Shown: piece after piece, positions 25,831-36,288 of the stretch | How positions within the stretch are numbered: position 1 is the stretch's first letter | Layout of the letters: each line of letters starts with the position of its first letter | Assembly: GCF_014196535.1 (NCBI RefSeq) | Contig: NZ_JACIDU010000011.1 | Location: 62,001-126,000, forward strand | From: Allorhizobium borbori | Lineage (GTDB): Bacteria > Pseudomonadota > Alphaproteobacteria > Rhizobiales > Rhizobiaceae | Length of the DNA stretch: 64,000 bases | Reading direction: 5' to 3' | Translations under genes and position numbers: made by a program | Notes under the pieces: model-generated | Told to the model about the DNA's origin: nothing | The model's database searches: none | Seen by the model: only the letters and a program-made list of their open reading frames with translations

Positions 25831-28005
25831 ATGCCCGATCTTCTGCTCGAACTCCGCTCCGAGGAAATTCCCGCCCGCCTGCAGCGCAAGGCCGCGGGCG
25901 ACCTGAAGAAACTCGTCACCGATGCGCTGGTGGAAGCGGGCCTGACCTATGAGGGCGCGCGTGAATACTGGACGCCACGCCGCCTGACGCTCGACATTCG
26001 CGGCCTCACCGCCCGTTCGGCGGAAGTGCGCGAGGAAGTCAAGGGTCCTTCCACCAAGGCCCCGCAGCAGGCCATCGATGGCTTCCTGCGCAAGGCCGGC
26101 CTTTCCGACGTCGCGCAGGCGCAGGTGCAGAGCGACCCGAAGAAGGGCGATTTCTACGTCGCCATTCTCCAGAAGCCGGGCCGTGAAGCCGCCGACATCA
26201 TCGCGGAAGCCATGCCGGGCATCATCCGCAATTTCCCCTGGCCGAAGCCCATGCGCTCGGGTGCGGCTTCCGCAAAGCCCGGTTCCCTGCGCTGGGTGCG
26301 CCCGCTGCAATCCATCATCTGCACGCTGGGTTCCGAACACGACGAAACCACCATCGTGCCCTTCGAGGTCGATGGCATCGTCGCCGGCAATGTCACCTAT
26401 GGTCACCGCTTCCACGCGCCGGGCGCCATCACCGTGCGCCGTTTTGACGACTACGCCGCAGCGCTGGAACGCGCCCGTGTCGTGCTCGATGCCGAGCGCC
26501 GCAAGGACATCATCCTGCATGATGCCCGCGATCTCGCCTTCGCCTCCGGTCTGGAACTGGTGGAAGACGAAGGCCTCCTGGAAGAAGTCTCCGGCCTTGT
26601 CGAATGGCCGCAGGTGCTGATGGGCACCTTCGAGGAAGATTATCTGGCCATTCCCTCGGAAATTATCCGCCTGACGATCAAGACCAACCAGAAATGCTTC
26701 GTCACCCGCGCGCCGGGGGCAGAAACCCTGTCGAACAAGTTCATTCTGGTGTCGAACATTCAGGCCATCGATGGTGGCGCGGAAATCGTTCACGGCAACG
26801 GCAAGGTGGTGCGCGCCCGTCTTTCGGACGCCAAGCACTTCTGGACCCGCGATCAGGGCGACCTGCCGGACCTCGAAACGCTGAAGGCCTCTGCCGAAAA
26901 GTTCGGCCTCGATCTGTCGAAGCCGCTCGACCAGCGCATGGCCAAGCTCGATCACCTCAACGTCACCTTTCACGCCAAGCTGGGCACGCAGGGCGAGCGC
27001 GTTTCGCGCATCCGCAAGCTGGCGGCAGAACTCGGCAAGGCAGTCTTTGCCGGGATGACGGAAACCCAGAAGGTGGCCGAACCCGACATCGCCAGGCTCT
27101 CCGAAGCCGAATTCCTCAAGCTGGTGGATCGCGCCGTGGTTCTCGCCAAGGCTGACCTTCGCACCGAAGCAGTCGGCGAATTCCCGGAGCTTCAGGGTGT
27201 CATGGGCCGCAAGTATGCGACGCTTCAGGGCGAACCGGACGCCGTCGCCACCGCCATCGAAGACCATTACAAGCCCCAGGGCCCCTCCGACCGCGTGCCG
27301 TCCGGCCGCGTCGCGCTGACGGTCGCACTGGCCGACAAGCTCGATACGCTGACGGGCTTCTGGGCCATTGACGAAAAGCCGACCGGCTCCAAGGACCCCT
27401 ATGCGCTTCGTCGCGCTGCCCTCGGTGTCGTCCGTATTATACTGGAGCGGGACATTCGGTTGCCGCTGCTGGCCATCACCAGGGATGCCGATCTCCTCTC
27501 CTTCTTCCATGATCGCCTCAAGGTCTATCTTCGCGATCTCGGTGCACGTCACGACCTCATCGATGCCGTGCTGACGCCGGAGGCGGATGATTTGCTGATG
27601 GTTGCCCGCCGTGTCGAGGCGCTGACGGCCTTCATTACGGGGGAGGAGGGGCTGAACCTTCTGGCTGGCACCAAGCGCGCCACGCAGTTGCTCGCCGCCG
27701 AAGAGAAGAAGGGCACGGTCATCGCCGATGGCGTGTCGGAAGACCTGCTGACGCTCGAGGCCGAAAAGGCACTCTATGCCGCCATCCGCACGGCTTCTGC
27801 CGCTGCGGCGCAAGCCGTGAAGGCCGAGGATTTCCGCAGTGCCATGGCCGCCCTTGCGGTGTTGCGCGCGCCGGTCGACCGCTTCTTCGAGGATGTGCTG
27901 GTGAACGACGAGGACGCGGCCATCCGCGCCAACCGTCTGGCCCTTTTGAAAGCCATCCGCGCCGCAACCGGCACTGTGGCGGATTTCTCGAAGATCGCCG
28001 GATAA
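25831..28005 (+). CDS. glyS: Glycine-tRNA ligase beta subunit
   Basis: A 724-residue beta chain of glycyl-tRNA synthetase; it binds tRNA and completes the alpha2beta2 enzyme with GlyQ. Conserved segments are [18 protein letters not shown] at the N-terminus, [19 protein letters not shown]...[12 protein letters not shown], and KTNQKCF in the HD-like region. A C-terminal anticodon-binding part ends in [18 protein letters not shown]. Length is normal. The ATG at 25831 is about 100 bp after the DUF2207 stop, so it may have its own promoter. A bidirectional terminator follows. Confidence 0.95.
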   Translation: MPDLLLELRSEEIPARLQRKAAGDLKKLVTDALVEAGLTYEGAREYWTPRRLTLDIRGLTARSAEVREEVKGPSTKAPQQAIDGFLRKAGLSDVAQAQVQSDPKKGDFYVAILQKPGREAADIIAEAMPGIIRNFPWPKPMRSGAASAKPGSLRWVRPLQSIICTLGSEHDETTIVPFEVDGIVAGNVTYGHRFHAPGAITVRRFDDYAAALERARVVLDAERRKDIILHDARDLAFASGLELVEDEGLLEEVSGLVEWPQVLMGTFEEDYLAIPSEIIRLTIKTNQKCFVTRAPGAETLSNKFILVSNIQAIDGGAEIVHGNGKVVRARLSDAKHFWTRDQGDLPDLETLKASAEKFGLDLSKPLDQRMAKLDHLNVTFHAKLGTQGERVSRIRKLAAELGKAVFAGMTETQKVAEPDIARLSEAEFLKLVDRAVVLAKADLRTEAVGEFPELQGVMGRKYATLQGEPDAVATAIEDHYKPQGPSDRVPSGRVALTVALADKLDTLTGFWAIDEKPTGSKDPYALRRAALGVVRIILERDIRLPLLAITRDADLLSFFHDRLKVYLRDLGARHDLIDAVLTPEADDLLMVARRVEALTAFITGEEGLNLLAGTKRATQLLAAEEKKGTVIADGVSEDLLTLEAEKALYAAIRTASAAAAQAVKAEDFRSAMAALAVLRAPVDRFFEDVLVNDEDAAIRANRLALLKAIRAATGTVADFSKIAG

Positions 28006-28032
28006 AGCTCCGGTTCGGCCTCATCGAATGCA

Positions 28033-28062
28033 AAAAGCCGCCGGATCGCTCCGGCGGCTTTT
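28033..28062. terminator. Bidirectional intrinsic terminator between glyS and the chemoreceptor gene
   Basis: AAAAGCCGCCGGA (28033-28045) and TCCGGCGGCTTTT (28050-28062) form a perfect 13-bp stem with a 4-nt loop. A-rich and T-rich arms allow termination of glyS on the plus strand and of the MCP gene, ending at 28083, on the minus strand. Confidence 0.9.
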
Positions 28063-28082
28063 GCGTTTAGGCCGTTCAGTGC

Positions 28083-29906
28083 TTACGCTGCGTAGCGCTG
28101 CTGTTCACGCGCGCCGCTGACGCGGAAATTGCGCACCAGATCGATCAGCTCTTCCGCATCGCGGGCGAGCATTTCGGCGGAGGCCGTGGTTTCCTCGGCA
28201 ATGGCCGCGTTCTTCTGGGTCGTCACATCGAGCGAGCCCATGGCGCTGGCGATGGAGTGGAGCGTGGTGTTCTGCTCGGCCGCGCCGTGGGCGATCTTGG
28301 AGACGATTTCGTTGGCGGTCTGGATCTGCGTGGAAATGCGCTTCAACGCCTCGCCCGCCTCACCGACGAGACGCACACCATTCTCGACCTGACCGGAGGA
28401 GCGGGAAATCTGCGCCTTGATCTCCTTGGCGGCGGCGGCGGAGCGTTGGGCGAGTTCACGCACTTCCTGCGCCACCACGGCAAAGCCCTTGCCGCTTTCA
28501 CCGGCGCGGGCGGCCTCCACACCGGCGTTCAGCGCCAGAAGGTTGGTCTGGAAGGCGATTTCATCGATCACACCGATGATCTTGGTAATTTCCTCCGAGG
28601 ATTGGGCGATGCCGCCCATGGCCTCGATGGCTTCGGCCACCACCGCATCGCTGCGCACGGCCTCGTCATTCACCGAATGCACTTCCTGCGCCGCGCGGCG
28701 CGCACCGTCGGCGGTCTGGCGCACGGCCACGTTCAGCTCATCGATGGCGGCGGCGGTTTCCTCAAGGCTTGCTGCCTGCTGCTCGGTGCGACGGGCCAGT
28801 TCGCCGGACGCCGAACGGATCTGCTCCTTGGCGCTGCCGATTTCCGTGCTCTTGGCGGAAACGCGGGACAATGCGGTTTCAAGCTGGCCAACCGCCTCGT
28901 TGAAATTGGCGCGCAGCGTGGCGTAGTCGGTTCCGAGATCGGCGCACCGCACGGTGAGGTCGCCCTGCGCCAGCCTGTTCAGGGCCGTGCCGATGGTGCT
29001 GACGGCATGCGCCTGCTTGTCGGCGGTCTCGCCCTGCAGTCGGGCATTGGCCTGGCGCTCGCCGTCGAGTTCGGCGCGGTGCTGCGCTTCGCGTTCCGCC
29101 ATCTGGTGGCGTTCGCGCACCTTGTCCTGCAGCGCCTGCGTGGCCTTGGCCATCAGGCCGACTTCGTTGCGCATGTCGGTGTGGGGAATGGTGATCTGCG
29201 TGTTCTCTTCGGCGACAGCCTGCAGCGCACCATGGACGGCGGCCAGCGGGCGGGTGATGCCGCGAATGACGAACCAGGCGGCGGCCATGCCGATTACCAG
29301 CATGGCGATGACGACGCTTGCGGCGTTCAGCACGGTGGCGACGATCTGTGCCCTGAGATCGTCGGTGTAGACGCCGGTGCCGACGACGAGCTTCCACGGC
29401 TCGAATGTTTGCGAATAGCCGGTCTTCGGGAACATCTGGTCATCAGGCTGGCCGGGCTTGGTCCATTCGAAATCGGTGAAGCCACCTCCCGCACGACCCT
29501 TTTCCACCACATCGACCAGGAAGGCGAAGCCGTTCTTGTCCTTCACGTCCTTGAAGCTCTTGCCGATGCTCTTGGGGTTCGGGTGGAAGATCTGGATGTA
29601 ATTGTAGTCATAGCCGTAAAAATAGCCGTCCGGCGTGAACTTCAGCTTGACGATGGCGGAGTAGGCCCGGCTCTTGGCCTCTTCCTCGCTCAGTTCACCC
29701 GATTTCTGGCGCTGGTAATAGCTGTCGAGCAGGGAAACCGCGGTTTCCACCTGCGAGCGCAGCATTGTGTAGCGCTCGGCATAGATGGCGTTGACGGAGG
29801 CGCGGATTTCGAATGCCGTGGCAACGGCGAAGGCGGCGATAAGGCCAGCCACCAGCAGGATCAACTGTCTGGAAATCTTCAGGTTTCGCATGGTGCGTCG
29901 CTTCAT
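28083..29906 (-). CDS. Methyl-accepting chemotaxis protein with single Cache domain
   Basis: A 607-residue chemoreceptor. Transmembrane helix 1 (about 10-30) is followed by an sCache_2-type periplasmic domain (about 40-175), recognised by GYFYGYDYNYIQIFHPN, GFTDFEWTKPGQP and KLVVGTGVYTDDL. A second helix (190-212), a HAMP region and the cytoplasmic signalling domain (about 340-590) follow; the hairpin tip reads [24 protein letters not shown]. It lacks a C-terminal CheR tether. sCache_2 receptors often sense small organic acids. The frame opens at 30062 but MKRRTMRNLKISRQL at 29906 is a more natural start. Confidence 0.9.
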   Translation of the reverse strand: MKRRTMRNLKISRQLILLVAGLIAAFAVATAFEIRASVNAIYAERYTMLRSQVETAVSLLDSYYQRQKSGELSEEEAKSRAYSAIVKLKFTPDGYFYGYDYNYIQIFHPNPKSIGKSFKDVKDKNGFAFLVDVVEKGRAGGGFTDFEWTKPGQPDDQMFPKTGYSQTFEPWKLVVGTGVYTDDLRAQIVATVLNAASVVIAMLVIGMAAAWFVIRGITRPLAAVHGALQAVAEENTQITIPHTDMRNEVGLMAKATQALQDKVRERHQMAEREAQHRAELDGERQANARLQGETADKQAHAVSTIGTALNRLAQGDLTVRCADLGTDYATLRANFNEAVGQLETALSRVSAKSTEIGSAKEQIRSASGELARRTEQQAASLEETAAAIDELNVAVRQTADGARRAAQEVHSVNDEAVRSDAVVAEAIEAMGGIAQSSEEITKIIGVIDEIAFQTNLLALNAGVEAARAGESGKGFAVVAQEVRELAQRSAAAAKEIKAQISRSSGQVENGVRLVGEAGEALKRISTQIQTANEIVSKIAHGAAEQNTTLHSIASAMGSLDVTTQKNAAIAEETTASAEMLARDAEELIDLVRNFRVSGAREQQRYAA

Positions 29907-30080
29907 GGGAGGTGCCGGTTTCACCAAGCCGGCATCATGCCTAGGGCGTTGCACCTGTTTTGGACCAGGGAAGGACGTCATGCCGTTCCATTGCGACGCA
30001 GCATAACCGTATAGGTAGTTAAGAAACGTTGAAACCCCTTTAAACGAAGGGGGGTATGGCAACCATTCGGCGCGCGGCCG

Positions 30081-30551
30081 TTACTTGAGGCGCAACTCGA
30101 AGCCGCCGAAGTCGCTGGCCGCTTTGGCCGGTTCGGCGGAAACGGCAGCGGTGGTGGCCGTCGGGTCGACGCCATCCTGACCGGTCACTCCAGCCGCGAC
30201 GGGAGGCTCGACCCCGTTGATCACGGGCTTGGCCGTCATGGCGGCTTCTGTCTCGGGGGTCAGTTTCTGATGATAGACGGTCGGGGAGCCACCCATCCAC
30301 CGGTCGGTGCGCACCAGCATCCGCTCGCCATTGATGGTGAGGATCTCTTCCTTCTGCACGTCTTCTCCCAGCGTCGGCACCTTGTAGCCGCTGCGTTCTT
30401 CCGGCGGCTTCACCGGCGGGCAGGTGGCGCAGGACATGCTGACCATGCTGTCATTGCCAAGGCGCGTGCCCGCAACGAACTCGATGGACGAGGCGAAGGC
30501 GGGAAGGGCGGTACTGGCTGCAAGAATGGCGAGGATGACGAGACGCATCAC
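30081..30551 (-). CDS. Secreted HPE1-like domain protein
   Basis: A 156-residue exported protein with a clear signal peptide (MRLVILAILAASTALPAFASS, in-frame after an initial MM). The mature part contains SMSCATCPPVKPPEE, INGERMLVRTDRWMGGSPTVY and ends in FGGFELRLK. Rhizobiaceae proteins with this pattern are labelled plant virulence effector HPE1-like; I recall the family from memory and cannot confirm it. Two Cys in CATC could bind metal or form a disulfide. No Tat motif or retention signal is visible. The gap to the MCP gene is about 170 bp. Confidence 0.7.
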   Translation of the reverse strand: MMRLVILAILAASTALPAFASSIEFVAGTRLGNDSMVSMSCATCPPVKPPEERSGYKVPTLGEDVQKEEILTINGERMLVRTDRWMGGSPTVYHQKLTPETEAAMTAKPVINGVEPPVAAGVTGQDGVDPTATTAAVSAEPAKAASDFGGFELRLK

Positions 30552-30664
30552 ATGGTTCTCCCTTATGATGGTGGGAGACTAGCGCGGCTTTCTTTCGATC
30601 CCGTCAGGAGAATTGGTAAAAATTGAGCGAAACCGCTGGTTTTCCGGCGGTTTGCTCCGAAATG

Positions 30665-31936
30665 TTACGCCTGCTCGCGTTCCACGGCACGCCAGCCGAT
30701 ATCGCGGCGGCAGAAACCGTTTTCCCACTCGATCCGGTCGACAAGGGCATAGGCCCGGGCCTGCGCCTCGGCGACGGTCTCGCCCGTTGCCGTCACGTTC
30801 AGCACGCGGCCGCCGGTCGCGACCAGCTTTCCATCCTTCAGCGCGGTGCCGGCGTGGAAAATCTTCTCGCCTTCGCCGGTTTCGGGCAGCGAAGCAATCG
30901 GCGTCGCCTTCTCGTAGGAACCGGGATAGCCCTTCGATGCCATCACCACCGTCAGCGCCGGGCCCTCATGCCATTCGGCACTCACCTGATCGAGCGTTCC
31001 GGTCGCCGTTGCATAGAGCAGCGGCAGCAGATCGGATTTCAGCCGCGTCATCAGCACCTGGCATTCAGGATCACCGAAGCGGACATTGTATTCGATGAGT
31101 TCCGGCCCCTTGGCCGTGATCATCAGCCCGGCGAAGAATACGCCGGAGAAGGGGTTGCCGTCTTTCGCCATGCCGGCAATCGTCGGCTCGATGATCTCCT
31201 TCATGGTGCGTTCCACCATGGCGGGCGTCATCACCGGTGCCGGGGAATAGGCGCCCATGCCGCCGGTGTTCGGGCCGGTATCGCCGTCGCCCACGCGCTT
31301 GTGGTCCTGCGCGGTGGCGAGCGCCAGCGCATGCTTGCCGTCGGAAAGAACGAAGAAGCTCGCTTCCTCGCCGTCGAGGAAGGCTTCCACGACCACTTCG
31401 GCGCCGGCAGCGCCGAACGCGCCGGAGAAGCAGTCATCGATGGCGGCCAGCGCCTCATCCAGCGTCATGGCGACGGTCACGCCCTTGCCGGCGGCAAGGC
31501 CATCGGCCTTCACGACGATGGGGGCACCCTGTTCGCGGGTGTAGGCCTTGGCGCTTTCGGCATCCTTGAAGCGCTTGTAGGCACCGGTCGGAATATCGTA
31601 GCGGGCGCAGAGGTCCTTGGTGAAACCCTTGGAACCTTCAAGCTGGGCAGCGGCAGCGGACGGGCCGAAAGTGGAGATGCTGGCGGCGCGCAGCGTATCC
31701 GCCAGACCGGCCACGAGCGGCGCTTCCGGGCCGACGACCACGAAGCCGATGCCCTTGTCCTTGCAGAAAGCCACGACGGCGGCGTGATCGTCCGGATCGA
31801 TGCCGGCGGGCTCGGCATGTTCGAAAATGCCGGGATTGCCGGGCGCCGCGTAAAGCGTTTCGAGGAGCGGCGATTTTGCCAGTTTCCAGGCCAGCGCATG
31901 TTCGCGTCCGCCCGATCCGATCAGAAGAACTTTCAT
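30665..31936 (-). CDS. purD: Phosphoribosylamine-glycine ligase (GAR synthetase)
   Basis: A 423-residue ATP-grasp ligase that adds glycine to phosphoribosylamine, the second step of purine synthesis. It starts at [23 protein letters not shown] (ATG at 31936, 72 bp inside a longer open frame). Further blocks are [47 protein letters not shown], and [18 protein letters not shown] (metal ligands). Length is typical. It is divergent from tex across a 344-bp region holding a rhizobial palindromic element. Confidence 0.95.
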   Translation of the reverse strand: MKVLLIGSGGREHALAWKLAKSPLLETLYAAPGNPGIFEHAEPAGIDPDDHAAVVAFCKDKGIGFVVVGPEAPLVAGLADTLRAASISTFGPSAAAAQLEGSKGFTKDLCARYDIPTGAYKRFKDAESAKAYTREQGAPIVVKADGLAAGKGVTVAMTLDEALAAIDDCFSGAFGAAGAEVVVEAFLDGEEASFFVLSDGKHALALATAQDHKRVGDGDTGPNTGGMGAYSPAPVMTPAMVERTMKEIIEPTIAGMAKDGNPFSGVFFAGLMITAKGPELIEYNVRFGDPECQVLMTRLKSDLLPLLYATATGTLDQVSAEWHEGPALTVVMASKGYPGSYEKATPIASLPETGEGEKIFHAGTALKDGKLVATGGRVLNVTATGETVAEAQARAYALVDRIEWENGFCRRDIGWRAVEREQA

Positions 31937-32277
31937 GGTCAAATCCCCGCTTGCCCGGGCAATTCCAGGAAAAATGTAAAGCAGTTTCCCGCTTGGAATT
32001 GCGATCATAAGATGCCAAGGCGGTTAAGGGCAGGGTGGCAAAAGGTCAAGCGGAGATTGGCATCACCGCCCTCATCCACCTGCCGTGACCTTCTCCTCCC
32101 GGGGAGAAGGATATACGGCAGCCTCTTTGAGTTCCCCTTTTTCCCGCCGGGGAGAAGCTGGCGGCAGCCGGATGAGGCGGCAGATAGCTCCGGCTTTCCC
32201 TGTGGAACCGGCCTCACCATCGTTGCCATGCCGCAATTCCTCGCTAGATTGCCCCTCCCGACACGAATCCGAGAATA
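31937..32277. other. 341-bp divergent region between purD and tex with a palindromic element
   Basis: No gene is supported. The region must hold the purD promoter (left) and tex promoter (right). Its middle is occupied by the inverted-repeat element annotated at 32067-32180. The remaining 85 bp before tex have no distinct element I can define. Confidence 0.5.
32067..32180. repeat. Rhizobial-type intergenic palindromic element (MITE/REP-like)
   Basis: The left end CCGCCCTCATCCACCTGCCG (32067-32086) mirrors the right end, whose complement reads CCGCCTCATCCGGCTGCCG (32162-32180), giving imperfect terminal inverted repeats of about 19 bp. Inside, CCTTCTCC...GGGGAGAAGG forms a hairpin (32089-32110) and a second related half (CCGGGGAGAAG) follows near 32148. 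Such CTCATCC/TTCTCCCC elements are dispersed in Rhizobiales genomes. No second copy is evident in this window. Confidence 0.65.
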
Positions 32278-34590
32278 ATGATGGCCAACGACATTCGATC
32301 CCTGAGCGTAACGATTGCGGCGCTGATCGGCGCGAAGCCCGCACAGGCCGAGGCTGCGATCGAGCTTCTGGATGGCGGCGCCACGGTGCCCTTCATCGCC
32401 CGTTACCGCAAGGAAGTGACCGGCGGCCTGGATGACACGCAGCTTCGTGACCTCTCCGAACGCCTCGTTTACCTGCGTGAACTGAACGCGCGCCGCGCCT
32501 CCATCGTCGAGTCCATCACTTCGCAGGGCAAGATGACGGACGAGCTTTCGGGCAAGATCTTCGCCGCCGCCACCAAGGCGGAACTGGAGGATCTCTATCT
32601 TCCCTACAAGCCGAAACGCCGCACCCGCGCCGAAATCGCCCGGGAAAAAGGTCTTGGCCCGCTGGCAGAGGCCATTCTTGCCAACCGCGCCGCCGATCCG
32701 CAGGCGCTGGCAAAAGCCTATCTCAATGAAAACGTGCCGGATGAGAAGGCCGCCCTTGAAGGTGCGCGCGACATCGTGGCCGAAGGCATGGCGGAAAACG
32801 CCACGCTTCTGAAGACGTTGCGCGACTATATGAAGGGGGCCGCCGTGCTGCGTGCGAAGGTGGCCGACGGCAAGCAGGAAGCGGGCGCGAAATTCTCCGA
32901 CTATTTCGACCATTCCGAACGCTGGGCCACGGCCCCCGGTCACCGCGTGCTTGCCATGCTGCGCGGCTGGAACGAGGAATTCCTGTCGCTGACCATCGAG
33001 GTGGATCAGGACGATCCTTCCCCGGTGAAGCCCGCACAGGCAAAGATTGCCGTCGCCTATGATATTCGCGACCGCGGTGCGGCCGACCGCTGGCTGATGG
33101 AGGTCGCCGGCTGGACCTGGCGGGTGAAGCTCTCCGTGTCGCTGTCGCTCGATCTGATGCGCGAAATGCGCGAACGGGCGGAAGAGGAGGCGATCCACGT
33201 CTTCGCCCGCAACCTGAAGGATCTGCTGCTGGCCGCACCCGCCGGCTCGCGCGCCACGATGGGGCTCGATCCGGGCATCCGCACCGGCGTCAAGGTGGCG
33301 GTGGTCGATGGCACCGGCAAGCTCCTGGAAACCGCGACCGTCTATCCCTTCCCGCCGAAAAACGATGTACGCGGTGCGCAGGCCGAACTGGCAAGCCTCA
33401 TCCGCAAGCACAAGGTGGATCTCATTGCCATCGGCAACGGCACGGCCAGCCGCGAAACGGAGCGCCTCGTGGCCGATCTCCTCAGCAATCTGCCTGCACC
33501 GAAGCCGACCAAGGTCATCGTCTCGGAAGCCGGCGCCTCGGTCTATTCGGCTTCCGAACTGGCGGCAGCCGAGTTCCCCGGCCTCGATGTATCGTTGCGC
33601 GGGGCGGTCTCCATCGCCCGCCGCCTGCAGGACCCGCTGGCTGAACTCGTGAAGATCGAGCCGAAATCGATCGGCGTCGGCCAGTACCAGCACGATGTCG
33701 ATCAGGGAAAGCTCGGTCGTTCGCTGGATGCGGTGGTGGAAGATGCCGTGAACGCCGTCGGCGTCGATCTCAACACGGCCTCTGCGCCGCTTCTGGCCCG
33801 CGTATCCGGCCTCGGCGGCTCGCTGGCGGAGGCCATCGTCGCCCACCGCAATCAGGAAGGTCCGTTCGCCAGCCGCAAGGATCTGATGAAGGTGCCGCGT
33901 CTCGGGGCCCGTACTTTCGAGCAATGCGCCGGCTTCCTGCGCATTCTGAACGGCAAGGAGCCGCTCGATGCTTCTGCCGTCCACCCGGAAGCCTATGACG
34001 TGGCGCGCCGCATCGTTTCGGCCTGCGGTCGCGACCTGCGCACGCTGATGGGCGATAGCGCCACGCTGAAGAACCTCGATCCGCGCAAGTTCATCGACGA
34101 GAAATTCGGCCTGCCGACGGTGAAGGACATTCTCGCCGAACTGGAAAAGCCGGGCCGTGACCCGCGCCCGAGCTTCAAGACAGCGACCTTTGCCGAGGGT
34201 GTCGATGAGATCAGCGACCTCAAGCCCGGCATGATCCTCGAAGGTACGGTGACCAACGTCGCCGCCTTTGGCGCCTTCGTGGATATCGGCGTTCATCAGG
34301 ATGGTCTCGTTCACGTTTCCCAGCTTGCCGACCGCTTCGTGAAGGATCCGCATGAGGTGGTGAAGGCCGGAGATGTGGTGAAGGTGCGTGTGGTGGAAGT
34401 GGATGCCAAGCGCAAGCGCATCGGTCTTTCGATGCGCAAGGACGATGGCTCGGCGTCCGCCCCCGCACCGCGCGGCGACCGTAATGCACCGGTCGGGCGC
34501 GCGCCGCAGAAGATGTCGGCAAAGCCGGAAAAGCCCTCGCAGCAGGGCTCGCTCGGAGCGGCTCTTGCAGAAGCATTCAAAAAGCGTTGA
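32278..34590 (+). CDS. tex: Tex family RNA-binding transcriptional accessory protein
   Basis: A 770-residue Tex protein, tied to transcription and RNA handling. It has the N-terminal helical region ([21 protein letters not shown]), a YqgF/RNase H-like domain (about 320-450, with [18 protein letters not shown] and [13 protein letters not shown]), helix-hairpin-helix units (520-570), and a C-terminal S1 RNA-binding domain (about 650-720, [20 protein letters not shown]). The tail is low-complexity and basic. Two adjacent ATGs (32278 and 32281) can serve as start. It is divergent from purD. Confidence 0.94.
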   Translation: MMANDIRSLSVTIAALIGAKPAQAEAAIELLDGGATVPFIARYRKEVTGGLDDTQLRDLSERLVYLRELNARRASIVESITSQGKMTDELSGKIFAAATKAELEDLYLPYKPKRRTRAEIAREKGLGPLAEAILANRAADPQALAKAYLNENVPDEKAALEGARDIVAEGMAENATLLKTLRDYMKGAAVLRAKVADGKQEAGAKFSDYFDHSERWATAPGHRVLAMLRGWNEEFLSLTIEVDQDDPSPVKPAQAKIAVAYDIRDRGAADRWLMEVAGWTWRVKLSVSLSLDLMREMRERAEEEAIHVFARNLKDLLLAAPAGSRATMGLDPGIRTGVKVAVVDGTGKLLETATVYPFPPKNDVRGAQAELASLIRKHKVDLIAIGNGTASRETERLVADLLSNLPAPKPTKVIVSEAGASVYSASELAAAEFPGLDVSLRGAVSIARRLQDPLAELVKIEPKSIGVGQYQHDVDQGKLGRSLDAVVEDAVNAVGVDLNTASAPLLARVSGLGGSLAEAIVAHRNQEGPFASRKDLMKVPRLGARTFEQCAGFLRILNGKEPLDASAVHPEAYDVARRIVSACGRDLRTLMGDSATLKNLDPRKFIDEKFGLPTVKDILAELEKPGRDPRPSFKTATFAEGVDEISDLKPGMILEGTVTNVAAFGAFVDIGVHQDGLVHVSQLADRFVKDPHEVVKAGDVVKVRVVEVDAKRKRIGLSMRKDDGSASAPAPRGDRNAPVGRAPQKMSAKPEKPSQQGSLGAALAEAFKKR

Positions 34591-34715
34591 GAAAAACTGA
34601 TGGCAGCGGGGTCACTGAAAAGTGATTTCGTCACTTCTGGGACTTGCCTCGGTGGCGTAAGGCGTTAAATTTCATGGGACAGGCATGAAAGTTAATGCAC
34701 CACCGGGGGTCGTCT

Positions 34716-35972
34716 ATGACATCTTCCTTGCATTCGCTGTTGCGTAAGATCATTGCAAAAGGCGCGTTACGGCTGACGGATCACACCGGGCAGGTGGAAA
34801 TGCTGGGTGATGGCTCGGGTCCCCCCGTTGCCATCCGGTTCACTGACGCGGATGCGCAGGAAGCGATTGCCAACGACCCCGCCCTCAAGCTCGGCGAAAT
34901 GTATATGGAAGGCCGGATGCTGCTCGAAGAGGGCGACATCTACGACTTTCTGGCGCTGGTGAAGGCCAATACCCGCAGCGAGGCGCTGACCTGGAAGATG
35001 ATCGGTCTGGGGCTTGCCCGCATGGCGGCGGCGCAGATCAGCATGCGCCTTCCCGTCAATCACAACCGCCGCAATGTCGCCCATCATTACGATCTGAGTG
35101 CGAAGCTTTTTGCCCTGTTTCTGGACGAGGACTGGCAATATTCCTGCGCCTATTTCAATCCGCCCGGCATTTCGCTGGTGGATGCGCAAGCGGCGAAGAA
35201 GCGCCACATCGCCGCGAAACTCCTGCTTGAGCCGGCCATGAAGGTGCTGGAAATCGGTTCCGGCTGGGGCGGCATGGCCATGTATCTGGCGGAGGCGGCG
35301 GGCGTCGACGTCACCGGCATCACCCTGTCGCAGGAGCAGTTGCGCGTCTCGCAGGTGCGGGCCGAAAAGCGTGGTCTGGCGGGCGGCGTGCGTTTCATGC
35401 TTCAGGATTATCGCTACCTGCCGCCGCAGAAATATGACCGTATCGTCTCGGTGGGCATGTTCGAGCATGTCGGCATCGGCAGTTACGGAACCTTCTTCTG
35501 CAAGGTCGCCGATGTTCTCGCCGACGATGGTGTCATGCTGCTGCATGCCATCGGCCGGCCGAAGCCGAGCTATGCCACCAATCCCTTCATCGAAAAGTAC
35601 ATCTTCCCCGGCGGTTACATCCCCTCGCTCGGCGAGGTTCTTCCCGCCATCGAAAAGGCCGACCTTCTGGTGCGAGACGTGGAGGTTCTGCCATTGCATT
35701 ACGCCTATACGCTGCGCCACTGGCGGCAGCGTTTCGTGGCGCGCAAGGAAGAAGTGCTGGCCATCTATGATGAACGCTTCTTCCGCATGTGGGAATTCTA
35801 TCTGGCCGGTTCGGAAATGGCCTTCACCCACGAAGACCTGTTCATTTTTCAGATCCAGATCGCCAAAAGCCAGTTCACCGTTCCCGACAACCGCGATTAT
35901 ATTACCGCCGCTGAAGAGAAATACCGGGCCTTTGAGGCGAACAGACCGCCGCTGGAGCCGGTTGAGTTCTGA
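34716..35972 (+). CDS. cfa: Cyclopropane-fatty-acyl-phospholipid synthase family methyltransferase
   Basis: A 418-residue Cfa/CmaS-type SAM-dependent enzyme that methylates unsaturated acyl chains of phospholipids at the inner membrane. An N-terminal lipid-binding region (1-100) precedes a SAM domain with VLEIGSGWGGMAMYLAEAAG, followed by SVGMFEHVG. The block HHYDLSAKLFALFLDEDWQYSCAYFNPPG is diagnostic of the family, and FIEKYIFPGGYIPSL lies in the C-terminal half. The ATG at 34716 follows GGGGGT and is preferred over the upstream Met at 34695. Gene symbol assigned on family; rhizobia hold several paralogues. Confidence 0.88.
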   Translation: MTSSLHSLLRKIIAKGALRLTDHTGQVEMLGDGSGPPVAIRFTDADAQEAIANDPALKLGEMYMEGRMLLEEGDIYDFLALVKANTRSEALTWKMIGLGLARMAAAQISMRLPVNHNRRNVAHHYDLSAKLFALFLDEDWQYSCAYFNPPGISLVDAQAAKKRHIAAKLLLEPAMKVLEIGSGWGGMAMYLAEAAGVDVTGITLSQEQLRVSQVRAEKRGLAGGVRFMLQDYRYLPPQKYDRIVSVGMFEHVGIGSYGTFFCKVADVLADDGVMLLHAIGRPKPSYATNPFIEKYIFPGGYIPSLGEVLPAIEKADLLVRDVEVLPLHYAYTLRHWRQRFVARKEEVLAIYDERFFRMWEFYLAGSEMAFTHEDLFIFQIQIAKSQFTVPDNRDYITAAEEKYRAFEANRPPLEPVEF

Positions 35973-36288
35973 GCGTTTTCCTGAAAATGCGAGCACCTGT
36001 GGCAGAATGCTGCCAAGGAAGAGGTGAGACGCCTCTCCATCCGCTGGAGACCGGGCATCATGCCCGGCCCCGTTTCCTGGCTGATTGTCAGCGTAAACCG
36101 GATTTTCTGCAACCCGACCCGTGTATTCATTCGTAAAAGTTGTGTTTTTTGAAGGTGCGCTGCGCGTCGCGGTGCTGCTCCCCGTTTATGCGACAATTTA
36201 AGAGGGTGTTAAGCCTAACGGTTCATTATGGGCTCGTGAGCAACCTCCCCGGTGGGGTTGCGGGTACTGCGTTTTCCGGAGTTTTGTC
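35973..36288. other. 316-bp intergenic region between cfa and the MipA-type gene
   Basis: No gene. Just past cfa are two hairpins: GAGG...CCTC near 36022-36036 and CCGGGCAT-C-ATGCCCGG (36051-36067), a perfect palindrome. Neither has a strong T-run, so termination may be Rho-dependent. The rest (about 36120-36288) is the promoter region of the outer-membrane gene, moderately AT-rich. Confidence 0.45.
36051..36067 (+). terminator. Palindromic hairpin downstream of cfa
   Basis: CCGGGCAT and ATGCCCGG flank a single C (17 bp, perfect). It stands about 80 bp after the cfa stop and is followed by CCCCGTTTCC, so the U-tract is weak. The role as terminator is plausible but not certain. Confidence 0.4.

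Noticed and set aside
25351-27813. 820-residue minus-strand frame over glyS
   Set aside because: Antisense shadow; glyS motifs are unambiguous on the plus strand.
32005-34353. 782-residue minus-strand frame over tex
   Set aside because: Antisense shadow of tex; no domains.
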